A DNA stretch of 64,000 bases from an uncultured Anaeroplasmataceae bacterium (lineage in GTDB: Bacteria > Bacillota_I > Bacilli_A > Acholeplasmatales > Anaeroplasmataceae), in contig CAJTXR010000003.1 of the NCBI GenBank assembly GCA_910584005.1, positions 62,001-126,000 of the forward strand, in the 5' to 3' direction. Position numbers and translations under genes: made by a program. Position 1 is the first letter of the stretch; every line of letters starts with the position of its first letter. A model generated the notes under the pieces. That model saw only the letters and a program-made list of their open reading frames with translations. It searched no databases and had not been told where the DNA came from. This document shows, piece by piece, positions 34,571 through 42,757 of the stretch.

Positions 34571-36319
34571 ATGGCATATGTGGCATTATATCGAGCCTAT
34601 CGTCCACAAAAATTTTGTGAAGTTGTAGGACAACAGCATATTGTAAAAACATTACAAAATGCTATAAAACTAAATAAAGTTGCCCATGCATATCTATTCT
34701 GTGGACCAAGAGGAACAGGAAAAACAACACTTGCTAAAATAATGGCGAAAGCTCTAAACTGTGAAAATGGGCCAACAATTGAACCTTGTGATGAATGTGA
34801 AATATGTAAAGGAATTCAAAAAGGGACAATGGCAGATGTTGTAGAAATAGATGCTGCCTCTAATAATGGTGCAGATGATATACGAGCATTAAGAGATAGT
34901 GTAAAGTATCTGCCTTCGGTTGGAAAATATAAAGTTTATATTATTGATGAAGTACATATGCTTTCTAATGCCGCTTTTAATGCTTTATTAAAAACTTTAG
35001 AAGAACCACCGAAGCATGTGATTTTTATTCTTGCAACAACAGAACCTTACAAACTTCCAAATACAATTCTTTCTCGATGTCAACGCTTTGATTTTCAAAG
35101 TTTGTCTATAGAAGATTTAGTAAAGCGATTAAAGATTGTAACTCAAGAAGAACATTTAAAAATAACAGAAGAAGCCATATTTCAAATTGCATCTTCTGCA
35201 GAAGGTGGAATGCGGGATGCTTTATCCTTATTAGATCAAACCGTTTCATTTAGTGTAAATGAAGAAATCACGTTAGAGGATGTTTTAGCAGTAAGTGGAA
35301 ATGTAAGTTATAAGCAACTATGCTTATTGTTAACCTCTTGTTTAGATAGTGATGGCACAAAAGCTCTTCAAGTCTTAGATCAAGTTTTAAAAGAAGGAAA
35401 GGAAATTCCCCGCATTATCAATGATCTAATTCTCTTTTTAAGAGATGTATTATTATATAAAAATCAAGCAATGCTAGAAGATAAGATGGAATACCATCAA
35501 GAAGATTTCAAAATTTTTTGTAATCGAATTATGAAAAGTATTGTTTATGAATGGTTAAATTTATTAAATGATACCAATAATAATATGCGGTTTTCTACTC
35601 AAAAAAGAGCGTATTTAGAATTAGCTCTTTTAAAAATGAGTGATTGTAAAGTAAACGAGGAAATTTCTTTACTTGAGCGAATTGAACAACTAGAACATAC
35701 CATTGATATGCTAGCAAGTCATCCTCATGAAGAAGAGGTTCCTAAACCAATTGAAATTTCAATTCCTACGAAAGAAGAAATCAAGCAAATGGAACAGCCT
35801 AAACCAGTAGAACTTCCAAAATCAATTGAAATTCCAAAAGAGGATGAAATTCAAATTGAAGAGGTAGAAGAAATTTTGAACACGGCATCAAAAAACCGTA
35901 AAGTAGAACTTCAAGGAATTTGGAAAAAAATTAGTGAAGATTATAGTGGTGTGTTTATTGCTCAAATTTTAGTTGCAGGAGAAATCGTTGCGGTAAACGA
36001 GGATAAAATGGTAGTTGTTCTCAATGATTTAGGCTTCTGTAACCGATTGATGCGTTATGAAAATTTTGTTAAACTTATTGAAATTTTCGATAATTATTCT
36101 TCAGGAATAAAGGATTACATTTGTTTGCCAAAAGGAATTTGGAACAAAATTAAAGTGGATTATAAATCAAAATATTCACAAGAAAATCCTAAAGTAACCT
36201 TAGATAAAATAGCCATTGGAGTATTAAGAAGAAAAGAACCTACTCCACAGGATGAAACGGATTTAGAATACTTATATGAATATATAGATAAAGAAAAAAT
36301 AGAAATTTTGGAGGATTAA
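34571..36319 (+). CDS. dnaX: DNA polymerase III subunits gamma/tau
   Basis: The 582-residue clamp-loader ATPase has Walker A GPRGTGKTTLAKIMA, the zinc cysteines around CENGPTIEPCDECEIC, Walker B VYIIDEVHMLS and sensor 1 FILATTEPYKLP. The C-terminal part, with a proline/glutamate-rich linker near 395-430, corresponds to tau. GGGGG precedes the ATG. The order dnaX-ybaB-recR-bofA is conserved in Bacilli. Confidence 0.97.
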   Translation: MAYVALYRAYRPQKFCEVVGQQHIVKTLQNAIKLNKVAHAYLFCGPRGTGKTTLAKIMAKALNCENGPTIEPCDECEICKGIQKGTMADVVEIDAASNNGADDIRALRDSVKYLPSVGKYKVYIIDEVHMLSNAAFNALLKTLEEPPKHVIFILATTEPYKLPNTILSRCQRFDFQSLSIEDLVKRLKIVTQEEHLKITEEAIFQIASSAEGGMRDALSLLDQTVSFSVNEEITLEDVLAVSGNVSYKQLCLLLTSCLDSDGTKALQVLDQVLKEGKEIPRIINDLILFLRDVLLYKNQAMLEDKMEYHQEDFKIFCNRIMKSIVYEWLNLLNDTNNNMRFSTQKRAYLELALLKMSDCKVNEEISLLERIEQLEHTIDMLASHPHEEEVPKPIEISIPTKEEIKQMEQPKPVELPKSIEIPKEDEIQIEEVEEILNTASKNRKVELQGIWKKISEDYSGVFIAQILVAGEIVAVNEDKMVVVLNDLGFCNRLMRYENFVKLIEIFDNYSSGIKDYICLPKGIWNKIKVDYKSKYSQENPKVTLDKIAIGVLRRKEPTPQDETDLEYLYEYIDKEKIEILED

Positions 36320-36321
36320 AA

Positions 36322-36627
36322 ATGAATCAACAAGCAATGATGCGTTTAAAGAAAATGCAAAAACAAATGATGGAAGCTCAAGAAAAACTTGAACAAACCG
36401 TGTTTACTGGAACAGCTGGTGGCGGTATGGTTGAAGTATCTGTAAAAGGAACTCATGAGGTTGTCGGAATAAAAATTGATCCAGATGCTTTAGAATCTAA
36501 AGAAGATATTGAAATGATTGAAGATACCATTGTTGCTGCTTTAAATGATGCAAACAAAAAAATTGAAGCTGAATCACAAAAAGCCTTAGGTGGTTTTGGT
36601 GGTGCAGGATTTGGTGGCTTATTCTAA
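36322..36627 (+). CDS. Nucleoid-associated protein YbaB/EbfC
   Basis: The 101-residue protein matches the YbaB/EbfC family: MMRLKKMQKQMMEAQEKLE coiled segment, then GGGMVEVSVKGTHEVVGIKI and the glycine-rich tail GGFGGAGFGGLF. It binds DNA as a dimer. It starts two bases after dnaX stops and shares one base with recR, so all three are translationally linked. Confidence 0.96.
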   Translation: MNQQAMMRLKKMQKQMMEAQEKLEQTVFTGTAGGGMVEVSVKGTHEVVGIKIDPDALESKEDIEMIEDTIVAALNDANKKIEAESQKALGGFGGAGFGGLF

Positions 36628-37229
36628 TGTTAAAATATCCTAAACCATTAGAAGATCTGATAGAGGACTTTACTCGTCTACCTTCAGTTGGAAAGAAAAC
36701 AGCAGAACGATTTGCTTTATATGTATATACAAAGTTAAATCAGGATTATACAGAAGGGTTTTCTCAGCATTTATTAGATGTGAAAAATAAGATTCATCTA
36801 TGTAAATGCTGTGGAAACATAAGTGAGGAAGATTTCTGTTCAATTTGTCAAGATCAACAAAGAAATCATCGTCAAATTATGGTAGTGGAAACGGTAAAAG
36901 ATTTATACACAATTGAAAATGTAGATGAATATCAAGGAATTTACCATGTTTTAAATGGGGCAATTAGCTTTTCTAAAGGTATTGGAACACAGGATTTAAA
37001 TATTGATTCTTTGATTGAAAAGGCAAAACAGAATCAGTTTGATGAAATTATTTTAGCTACAAACGCGACATTAGAGGGAGAAACAACCGCAAGGTATATT
37101 AAAGAACTTTTAGTAGATGTCCCTGTAAAACTTACGCGGATTGCACATGGATTACCTGTAGGTGGAGAAATGTCTTATGCCGATGAAATGACCGTTGTAA
37201 AGGCTATGGAAGGTAGAAGAGAATATTAA
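36627..37229 (+). CDS. recR: Recombination protein RecR
   Basis: The 200-residue protein has an N-terminal helix-hairpin-helix (RLPSVGKKTAERFALYV), a C4 zinc finger (CKCCGNISEEDFCSIC) and a Toprim domain (MVVETVKDLYTIE; YHVLNGAISF). It acts with RecF and RecO in gap repair. Its start codon overlaps the ybaB stop. Confidence 0.97.
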   Translation: MLKYPKPLEDLIEDFTRLPSVGKKTAERFALYVYTKLNQDYTEGFSQHLLDVKNKIHLCKCCGNISEEDFCSICQDQQRNHRQIMVVETVKDLYTIENVDEYQGIYHVLNGAISFSKGIGTQDLNIDSLIEKAKQNQFDEIILATNATLEGETTARYIKELLVDVPVKLTRIAHGLPVGGEMSYADEMTVVKAMEGRREY

Positions 37230-37263
37230 GCGAATAACCATCATATAATTGGATGGTGATTTT

Positions 37264-37446
37264 ATGAAAAAAACGCTTAAATATACAATTCAATCAATTA
37301 TAATAGGAGTTGTATCTGTACTCTTATTTAATTTAGTTGGACAATTTATTCATATTTCTATTCCTTTCAATTTGTTATCTATTGGATTAATTGGCTTTTT
37401 TAGATTGCCAGGGTTCATTGTATTATTAATTGTATTATTATTGTAG
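37264..37446 (+). CDS. bofA: BofA-family protein (pro-sigma-K processing inhibitor), short form
   Basis: The 60-residue membrane protein, starting MKKTLKYTIQSIIIGVV, has two hydrophobic helices. The conserved BofA end is SIPFNLLSIGLIGFFRLPGF. It is shorter than Bacillus BofA (87 residues), mainly at the N-terminus. Position after recR is the same as in Bacillus subtilis, where BofA holds the SpoIVFB protease inactive in the forespore membrane. ATG at 37264 is chosen for GGTGAT upstream. Family membership is likely; function in sporulation is inferred. Confidence 0.8.
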   Translation: MKKTLKYTIQSIIIGVVSVLLFNLVGQFIHISIPFNLLSIGLIGFFRLPGFIVLLIVLLL

Positions 37447-37454
37447 GAGCAAAT

Positions 37455-37820
37455 ATGAAAATTTCTTTTTTGAGTATGGATCAAGAACAAAATAAAACCT
37501 ATTTTGTATCTGATGCTGTAGTAAACCAAAACACGTATATTTTTGCGGACAACTCTACTGAAGATGTCTTCATTCATCTAACCGTCGAAAAAGAGGATGT
37601 GTATATTAACCGACAAGGCGAAATAAAGATGAGTATGCATTTTCGAGAAGGAATGATTTTACCCGCGTCCTATAAAAATAGTCTAGGCTTAGAATTTGAA
37701 TTTGAAATACTTTGTACGAAATTGACAATATTAGACAAAAAAATTTTAATTTGGTATGATATGCTTATAAAGGATTGTGCTACATCTTCTTTTAAGATAG
37801 CAATAAATATCCTAAAATAG
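37455..37820 (+). CDS. DUF1934 (YwiB-like) beta-barrel protein
   Basis: The 121-residue strand-rich protein has the DUF1934 pattern: an internal strand GEIKMSMHFREGM, then YKNSLGLEFEFEILCTKL and a terminal ILIWYDMLIKD. In Bacillus subtilis ywiB lies near rpoE, as here, which supports the assignment. No catalytic residues are known for the family. Eight bases separate it from bofA; GGAG precedes the ATG. Confidence 0.75.
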   Translation: MKISFLSMDQEQNKTYFVSDAVVNQNTYIFADNSTEDVFIHLTVEKEDVYINRQGEIKMSMHFREGMILPASYKNSLGLEFEFEILCTKLTILDKKILIWYDMLIKDCATSSFKIAINILK

Positions 37821-37941
37821 ACAAAAACAGGGAAATAAAACCACTTTCATACAAAAATTGTTTTACTTTTAGATGGAAATACTTGATAAATTTCAAAAAC
37901 TTTAGTAAAATATCATTGTTTTAAACTTTGGAGGAATTATA

Positions 37942-38493
37942 ATGGAAAATATTTCGCAGATGTCTTTATTAGAGATTGCAGTTTTATTAATGGAACAGAA
38001 ACAACAAAAATATTCCATAAAAGAATTAATACAAGAGGTTTTAGCTCTTAAAGGAATTGAAGATTCTTCTGGTGAACTTGCAACAAAATTATATATTGAC
38101 ATTACTACTAGTTCGAAATTTGTATATATGGGAAATGAAGAATGGGATTTAAAATCTCGTCAATCTTTAGATGAATTTGATAAAGATGGTTCTGCCTTCA
38201 ATACAAAAGAAGCAGAAATTGATGAGGAACCATTAGATGAAGAAGAGATAGAAGATGAAGTCTTTGATGAGGATGAGTATGATTCTGAGGATGAAGATGA
38301 AGAAGACGAAGATGATGAGGATGAATACGATTCTGAGGATGAAGATGAAGAAGACGAAGATGATGAGGATTATGAAGATGATGAAGATTCCATCATTGAT
38401 GGGGACATCACAGAGCGTTATAGCGAGGATGACTTCAACGAAGATAAATATAATGATCTAATGGATGATTATGAGGATATGTACGAAGAATAA
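37942..38493 (+). CDS. rpoE: RNA polymerase delta subunit
   Basis: The 183-residue protein has an N-terminal HARE-HTH domain (SLLEIAVLLMEQKQQKYSIKE through NEEWDLKSRQSLDE). Its acidic, disordered C-terminal half is almost entirely D and E. The delta subunit binds core polymerase and speeds its release from nucleic acids in Bacilli. A 16-codon unit in the acidic tail is duplicated in tandem. GGAGGAATT precedes the ATG. Confidence 0.95.
   Translation: MENISQMSLLEIAVLLMEQKQQKYSIKELIQEVLALKGIEDSSGELATKLYIDITTSSKFVYMGNEEWDLKSRQSLDEFDKDGSAFNTKEAEIDEEPLDEEEIEDEVFDEDEYDSEDEDEEDEDDEDEYDSEDEDEEDEDDEDYEDDEDSIIDGDITERYSEDDFNEDKYNDLMDDYEDMYEE
38272..38367 (+). repeat. Tandem duplication of a 48-bp unit in the rpoE acidic tail
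   Basis: Units 38272-38319 and 38320-38367 both encode DEYDSEDEDEEDEDDE. The last 39 bp are identical and the first nine bp differ at two silent sites. Likely product of slippage or unequal exchange; copy number could vary between strains. Confidence 0.95.
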
Positions 38494-38500
38494 TAATATT

Positions 38501-38532
38501 GAAACTGACTTAACTTGTCAGTTTCTTTTTTT
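38501..38532 (+). terminator. Terminator of rpoE
   Basis: GAAACTGAC / GTCAGTTTC stem, seven-base loop, then TTTTTTT. Confidence 0.9.
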
Positions 38533-38564
38533 ATGTTAGAATATTTTAAAGGAGCGTTTTATTT

Positions 38565-39437
38565 ATGAACAAAGGAAGTTTTTGGTATTTAAAATGGGGA
38601 TTTAAAAACACAATTGAAATCCTTATAAAAAATATAGGAAATTATTTTAAATATTATATTTTTTTGCTAGCTTATCTATTAAGTGCCTTTTTTATTTTTC
38701 CTTATCCTATTTTTGCATATGCACATTTTAAAATCATACAAATGATTGCTGAAAAAAAGGATATCTCTTTAATAAAAGCATTTGAAGGAATTGATGAATC
38801 TAAACGGTATTCAAAATTTCTATTCACACTTTCAATTATATTTTTTGTTCTTTTAGGTATGATTTGCTTTTGTTTATTATTTGCTTTCTTAATTTGCTTG
38901 TTTATCTTTTGTATCCCTCATCTTAAAACCATTACCATAGGAACTTATATTATTTTGATTCTCACGGCTATACTTATTATGGTACCTTCAATATATCTCT
39001 CTCTTTGTTTACATCCCATTCCTTTTATAATTTCTGAGGAACCACAATCTACAGTATCTGAAGTGTTTAAAACTTCTTTTGAAGTTACAACTGGCAGAAA
39101 AAAAACTTTATTTATTATTCAAATTCTTGTTTCTTTATGTAGTATTGTTTTTGCAGGAATATTTATTGGATTTTATTTTCTTCTTAATTTCCTTAAAAAA
39201 CAAGGAAATGTTGCTACCAGTGGTATAATGATAGTTGCAGGAATATTTGTTATTTTTCTGATTCTTTTTGTTTTGCTATTCCCTTTTTTGAACGCTGCTA
39301 GTGAAGTTTCTTGTTATTTCTGTATCCAAGATGGAATGAATTATAAAAAAGAAACAGAAAGTAAAGAAGATATGAATGCAACGCAGCTGTTGAAATTATT
39401 ATTTGAGGAGGAGCCATCAAATGAGTCAGTCAAATGA
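38565..39437 (+). CDS. Integral membrane protein of unknown function
   Basis: The 290-residue protein has about six hydrophobic segments. Amphipathic stretches between them (for example ISEEPQSTVSEVFKTSFEVTTGRK) are somewhat like DUF975 and related membrane proteins, but no family can be claimed. AAGGAG is a good ribosome site. Its end overlaps the next gene by 17 bp, so the two are probably made together. Confidence 0.7.
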   Translation: MNKGSFWYLKWGFKNTIEILIKNIGNYFKYYIFLLAYLLSAFFIFPYPIFAYAHFKIIQMIAEKKDISLIKAFEGIDESKRYSKFLFTLSIIFFVLLGMICFCLLFAFLICLFIFCIPHLKTITIGTYIILILTAILIMVPSIYLSLCLHPIPFIISEEPQSTVSEVFKTSFEVTTGRKKTLFIIQILVSLCSIVFAGIFIGFYFLLNFLKKQGNVATSGIMIVAGIFVIFLILFVLLFPFLNAASEVSCYFCIQDGMNYKKETESKEDMNATQLLKLLFEEEPSNESVK

Positions 39438-40782
39438 TTATAAAAAAATAGAAGAAGTTGTTCTTCATCAACTTCAAACCAACCCTCAGGATTGTAAGGC
39501 ATTTTACACTGCTTTTGTGTATGCGTTAGAAGAATATCCAAATCTATCTTATAAAGATTATGAAAATTTGTTATCTATTATTCAGCAGAACACTTCAGAA
39601 TCTTCTTTTTCTAGTTATTATAGTCTTTTTCAAAAATTATTGAAATATAAGGAGAAAACTATTCTTAACTACGAAAAAAAGCAAGCATTTGAATCTTATA
39701 AAAGAGAAGTTTTAAAGCAGATACAAACGCATTTTGATTCTATAGAACTTGCAAATTATTCTAATCAAAATCAGGTAAAAATTAAAAAAATTAAATTAAA
39801 AGCAGAAAAGCAAATTCAGTTGATTTTATTAGAATCAAATTATAAAGAAGAATTAAAAGAAATAAGTAAAATATATGAAACAAAAATAAAACAAATCCCT
39901 GTCGGAATCAAAAAAATAAAACCGATAAAACTATATGTTGGAGCATCTTGTGGAATTATAAGTATCATTTTTATTTTATTTATGATTATCGGTTCAATTC
40001 CTAAAGTGACTTATTGTACTGTAGAACAATATAATAAAAAACATAAAGAACAACTGAATTATACGATTCAAGAATTAGAAAATAAAAATTTAAACGAAGT
40101 CGTATGTGTTACAGGTATTTCGGGATTGATTTTTCCTTTTCATTTTCCCAAAAACACTGTTGAAATAAAAAAGGAATATCAACAAAAGCCAGTTATTTCG
40201 ATAGCGGCAGAAGCATTTCAATCAGAAAAAATACGTAAACTTATTTTACCAAACACTATAAAAGTAATTGAAAAATCTGCATTTAATTCATGTAAGAGGC
40301 TAAAATATATTCATACAAACAAGAAAAACCAAAAGGAAGAAAATATATTACCAACGCAATTAACTCGGATAAAGGGAAAAGCATTTTATGGATGTATTTC
40401 CTTAAATGCTATTACAATTGAACCAGGACTTAAAAAAATAGAAGAAGATAGTTTTGCCGCTTGTAATCATAATTTTTATATAAATTTTAATGGGTCTAGT
40501 ACACAATGGGGAATGGGTGAACAATTTCATCCTCAATATATAGTTCAATGTAAATCTTATCGCATCAAGGTTTATGGAATGGATAGAAATTTTTTATACG
40601 AAAGAATTGCTTATCCAGGAAAACCATTTTATCTTGGTACACCTCCTGAAATTCCAGGATATTTTGTTTTAGGATATTTCTATGAGGGAGATTGTCTAGC
40701 AGATTCAAATGGGGATTCTTATGATAATTATTCTTTTAATAAGGATATTTATTTAGATGTTGTTTATCGGCCACTCAATTAA
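39421..40782 (+). CDS. Membrane-anchored BspA-type leucine-rich-repeat protein
   Basis: ATG at 39421 follows GAGGAGG inside the previous gene. The 453-residue protein has an N-terminal cytoplasmic helical region (about 1-165, lysine/glutamate-rich), one membrane helix near residues 175-197, and an outer part. The outer part has LRR_5/BspA-like units (VISIAAEAFQSEKIRKLILP; IKVIEKSAFNSCKRLKYI; LTRIKGKAFYGCISLNAITI). No signal peptide is visible, so the topology is type II-like. Such repeats bind proteins or surfaces; the partner could be the co-encoded membrane protein. Confidence 0.8.
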   Translation: MSQSNDYKKIEEVVLHQLQTNPQDCKAFYTAFVYALEEYPNLSYKDYENLLSIIQQNTSESSFSSYYSLFQKLLKYKEKTILNYEKKQAFESYKREVLKQIQTHFDSIELANYSNQNQVKIKKIKLKAEKQIQLILLESNYKEELKEISKIYETKIKQIPVGIKKIKPIKLYVGASCGIISIIFILFMIIGSIPKVTYCTVEQYNKKHKEQLNYTIQELENKNLNEVVCVTGISGLIFPFHFPKNTVEIKKEYQQKPVISIAAEAFQSEKIRKLILPNTIKVIEKSAFNSCKRLKYIHTNKKNQKEENILPTQLTRIKGKAFYGCISLNAITIEPGLKKIEEDSFAACNHNFYINFNGSSTQWGMGEQFHPQYIVQCKSYRIKVYGMDRNFLYERIAYPGKPFYLGTPPEIPGYFVLGYFYEGDCLADSNGDSYDNYSFNKDIYLDVVYRPLN

Positions 40783-40802
40783 ATTTTTAATTTTAAAACA
40801 AA

Positions 40803-40850
40803 ATATCCACCATAATTTTATGGTGGATATCTTTCTTTTTTTATAGTATA
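40803..40850 (+). terminator. Terminator of the membrane protein/LRR operon
   Basis: ATATCCACCATA / TATGGTGGATAT 12-bp stem with CTTTCTTTTTTTA after it. Confidence 0.9.
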
Positions 40851-40872
40851 ATAAAAAAAACAGGAGGCCGTT

Positions 40873-41829
40873 ATGAAGCAATGGATTTTGAAATATCGAT
40901 TGATGACATTTGAACAAAGAACCATCTTCAATACGAGGTGTTCTATCGGCTTTAATGCTTTTTTGGCTTTGGTTAAATTTTCAGTAAGCTTTATAAATTT
41001 AGCCTTATTAGTTTCTGGTATTGTGAATATTTTTTTAATGCTTGCAAAATTAGTATGTTTACGAGGTGTTACTTCTCCAAGAAAAAGAGGATTTAAGAAA
41101 AGAAATACTTTAATAGCAATATTTTTACTTTTAGCGGGACTACAATACACTGGATATATGAGTCTATTGATTTTCACTCCAGTTCAATCCACAAACTACT
41201 ATATGTCTATTGGGATTGTGATTGCTTTCTGTTCCTTTGTGGAAATGGGGATTGCCATTCGGGGATGCTTTGCTGCCTCTGGTCGTGGCCATTATTATCG
41301 AAATATAAAACTGATTAGCTTATGTTCTGCTTTAACAGCTATTGCTTTAACAGAAATGGCAATAACCTCTTTTGCAGATCCAAATCCGAATAAATTTTAT
41401 GATGGTATTTGTGGTGTTTGTGTAGGTGCAATTATTATTTTAATTGGAATTTATATTTATTTTGCACCAAAGATAAGTATTTTAGATCATCGCTATCATC
41501 GCTATATTATGACAACGAATTCTCATTTTGAAAAGGATGATTTAATATTAGATCTTACAAATAGTCGTATTTATGGTAATTTTGTTTATGTTGCAATTCT
41601 ACGGGATGGGATGGTTGAAGGGCTAATCTTTAAAAGAAAAAGTCCCATTAAGAAATGGAATGTTTTTTTGAAAATTGGAATTCTTATTCTATCTGAAATT
41701 CTCATTTTTCCTTATGCGATTGGAGGATTAATATTTTATTTTAAAAGTAGAATGATTGTGAAAACTTTAGATCAAAAGATGATAGAATTTGGATGTATGA
41801 GATTAATGGATGGACAAATGTACGATTAA
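40873..41829 (+). CDS. Integral membrane protein of unknown function
   Basis: The 318-residue protein has about six predicted helices (roughly residues 30-65, 78-100, 110-135, 150-170, 180-200 and 270-295) and a soluble loop of about 70 residues between the fifth and sixth (DHRYHRYIMTTNSHFEKDD). Family not recognised. CAGGAGG precedes the ATG. The gene stands alone, with structured intergenic DNA after it. Confidence 0.7.
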   Translation: MKQWILKYRLMTFEQRTIFNTRCSIGFNAFLALVKFSVSFINLALLVSGIVNIFLMLAKLVCLRGVTSPRKRGFKKRNTLIAIFLLLAGLQYTGYMSLLIFTPVQSTNYYMSIGIVIAFCSFVEMGIAIRGCFAASGRGHYYRNIKLISLCSALTAIALTEMAITSFADPNPNKFYDGICGVCVGAIIILIGIYIYFAPKISILDHRYHRYIMTTNSHFEKDDLILDLTNSRIYGNFVYVAILRDGMVEGLIFKRKSPIKKWNVFLKIGILILSEILIFPYAIGGLIFYFKSRMIVKTLDQKMIEFGCMRLMDGQMYD

Positions 41830-42079
41830 AAATTAAAATAACTTATTAAAATTGTTTTTTTCACAATTTCCCATAATTTTTCCATAATAATCCTATAGTT
41901 ATAGGGTATACTATAAGTGTCTTAAAAAGACAGTATCTATCTAAATATCCCTACATAGATAGAAACTTTTTTCATAAGCAAACTATAACTCTCCCAATTA
42001 AGATAAAGGGCAGCCTAAATGTAGGTTGCCCTTTATCGTTAATGATTTTTGTTATATAATATAAATGAGGTGAATTAAG
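41830..42079 (+). ncRNA. Intergenic region with three consecutive hairpins, possible small RNA or leader
   Basis: Within 250 bp there are TGTCTT / AAGACA (41918-41932), TCTATCTA / TAGATAGA (41936-41963) followed directly by a T run (41967-41972), and a 16-bp stem GATAAAGGGCAGCCTA / TAGGTTGCCCTTTATC (42002-42037). A small inverted repeat CCTATA-GT-TATAGG and a -10-like TATACT (41907-41912) lie upstream. The second hairpin looks like a terminator. No known RNA family was recognised and no convincing -35 was found. Confidence 0.35.
42002..42037 (+). terminator. Strong 16-bp hairpin upstream of the two-component operon
   Basis: GATAAAGGGCAGCCTA / TAGGTTGCCCTTTATC with an AATG loop; the following T tract is weak (GTTAATGATTTTTG). 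A TATAAT for the next operon starts close behind, near 42055. Confidence 0.6.
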
Positions 42080-42757
42080 ATGTATAAAATTGCGTTAGTA
42101 GAGGATGAAAAAAATTTAGCTTCTCTTGTTATCAAATATCTAACTTCAGAAGGATATGAGGTTCAATGGTATTCTACTGGAGAAGAGGCAGAAAAAAATA
42201 TTGAAGACTCCTATGATTTATGGATTTTAGATATAATGTTACCTGGAATTATAAGTGGGTATGATTTAATAAAATTGATTCATGCGAAAAAGCCTTTATT
42301 ACCAATTATATTTACATCTGCAAGAGATCAAGATATTGATAAAATTATGGGGTTGGAATTAGGAAGCGATGATTATTTGGCTAAACCGTATTCCATTAGA
42401 GAATTAGTATTAAGAGTAAAGAATTTGCTCAATCGAACTTATTTTAAAACTACATCATCTACTCACAAGAATACAATAAAGGTTGGCGAATACGAAATAG
42501 ATAAGGATAGAAGAAGTGTTTCTCATATGGATAAATCCATCCAATTGACTTCTAAAGAGTATGATTTACTTTTATATTTAATTGAAAATCCTGGAAAAGC
42601 CTTTTCTCGCGATCAAATTTTAAATGCAGTTTGGGGAGAAGACTATTTTGGAAGTGATCGTGTAGTAGATGATTTATTACGTAGATTAAGACAAAAAATG
42701 CCAGAACTTCAAGTAGAAACGATATATGGCTATGGATATAGGTTAATTGCTTTATGA
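42080..42757 (+). CDS. OmpR-family response regulator
   Basis: The 225-residue protein has a receiver domain with acidic pocket ALVEDEKN, phosphoacceptor aspartate in LWILDIMLPG, conserved FTSARD and LAKPYSIREL. A winged-helix output domain follows (IQLTSKEYDLLLYLIENPGK ... TIYGYGYRLI). It pairs with the histidine kinase that overlaps its 3' end. The regulon is unknown; the linked cardiolipin synthase suggests envelope or membrane stress. Confidence 0.96.
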   Translation: MYKIALVEDEKNLASLVIKYLTSEGYEVQWYSTGEEAEKNIEDSYDLWILDIMLPGIISGYDLIKLIHAKKPLLPIIFTSARDQDIDKIMGLELGSDDYLAKPYSIRELVLRVKNLLNRTYFKTTSSTHKNTIKVGEYEIDKDRRSVSHMDKSIQLTSKEYDLLLYLIENPGKAFSRDQILNAVWGEDYFGSDRVVDDLLRRLRQKMPELQVETIYGYGYRLIAL

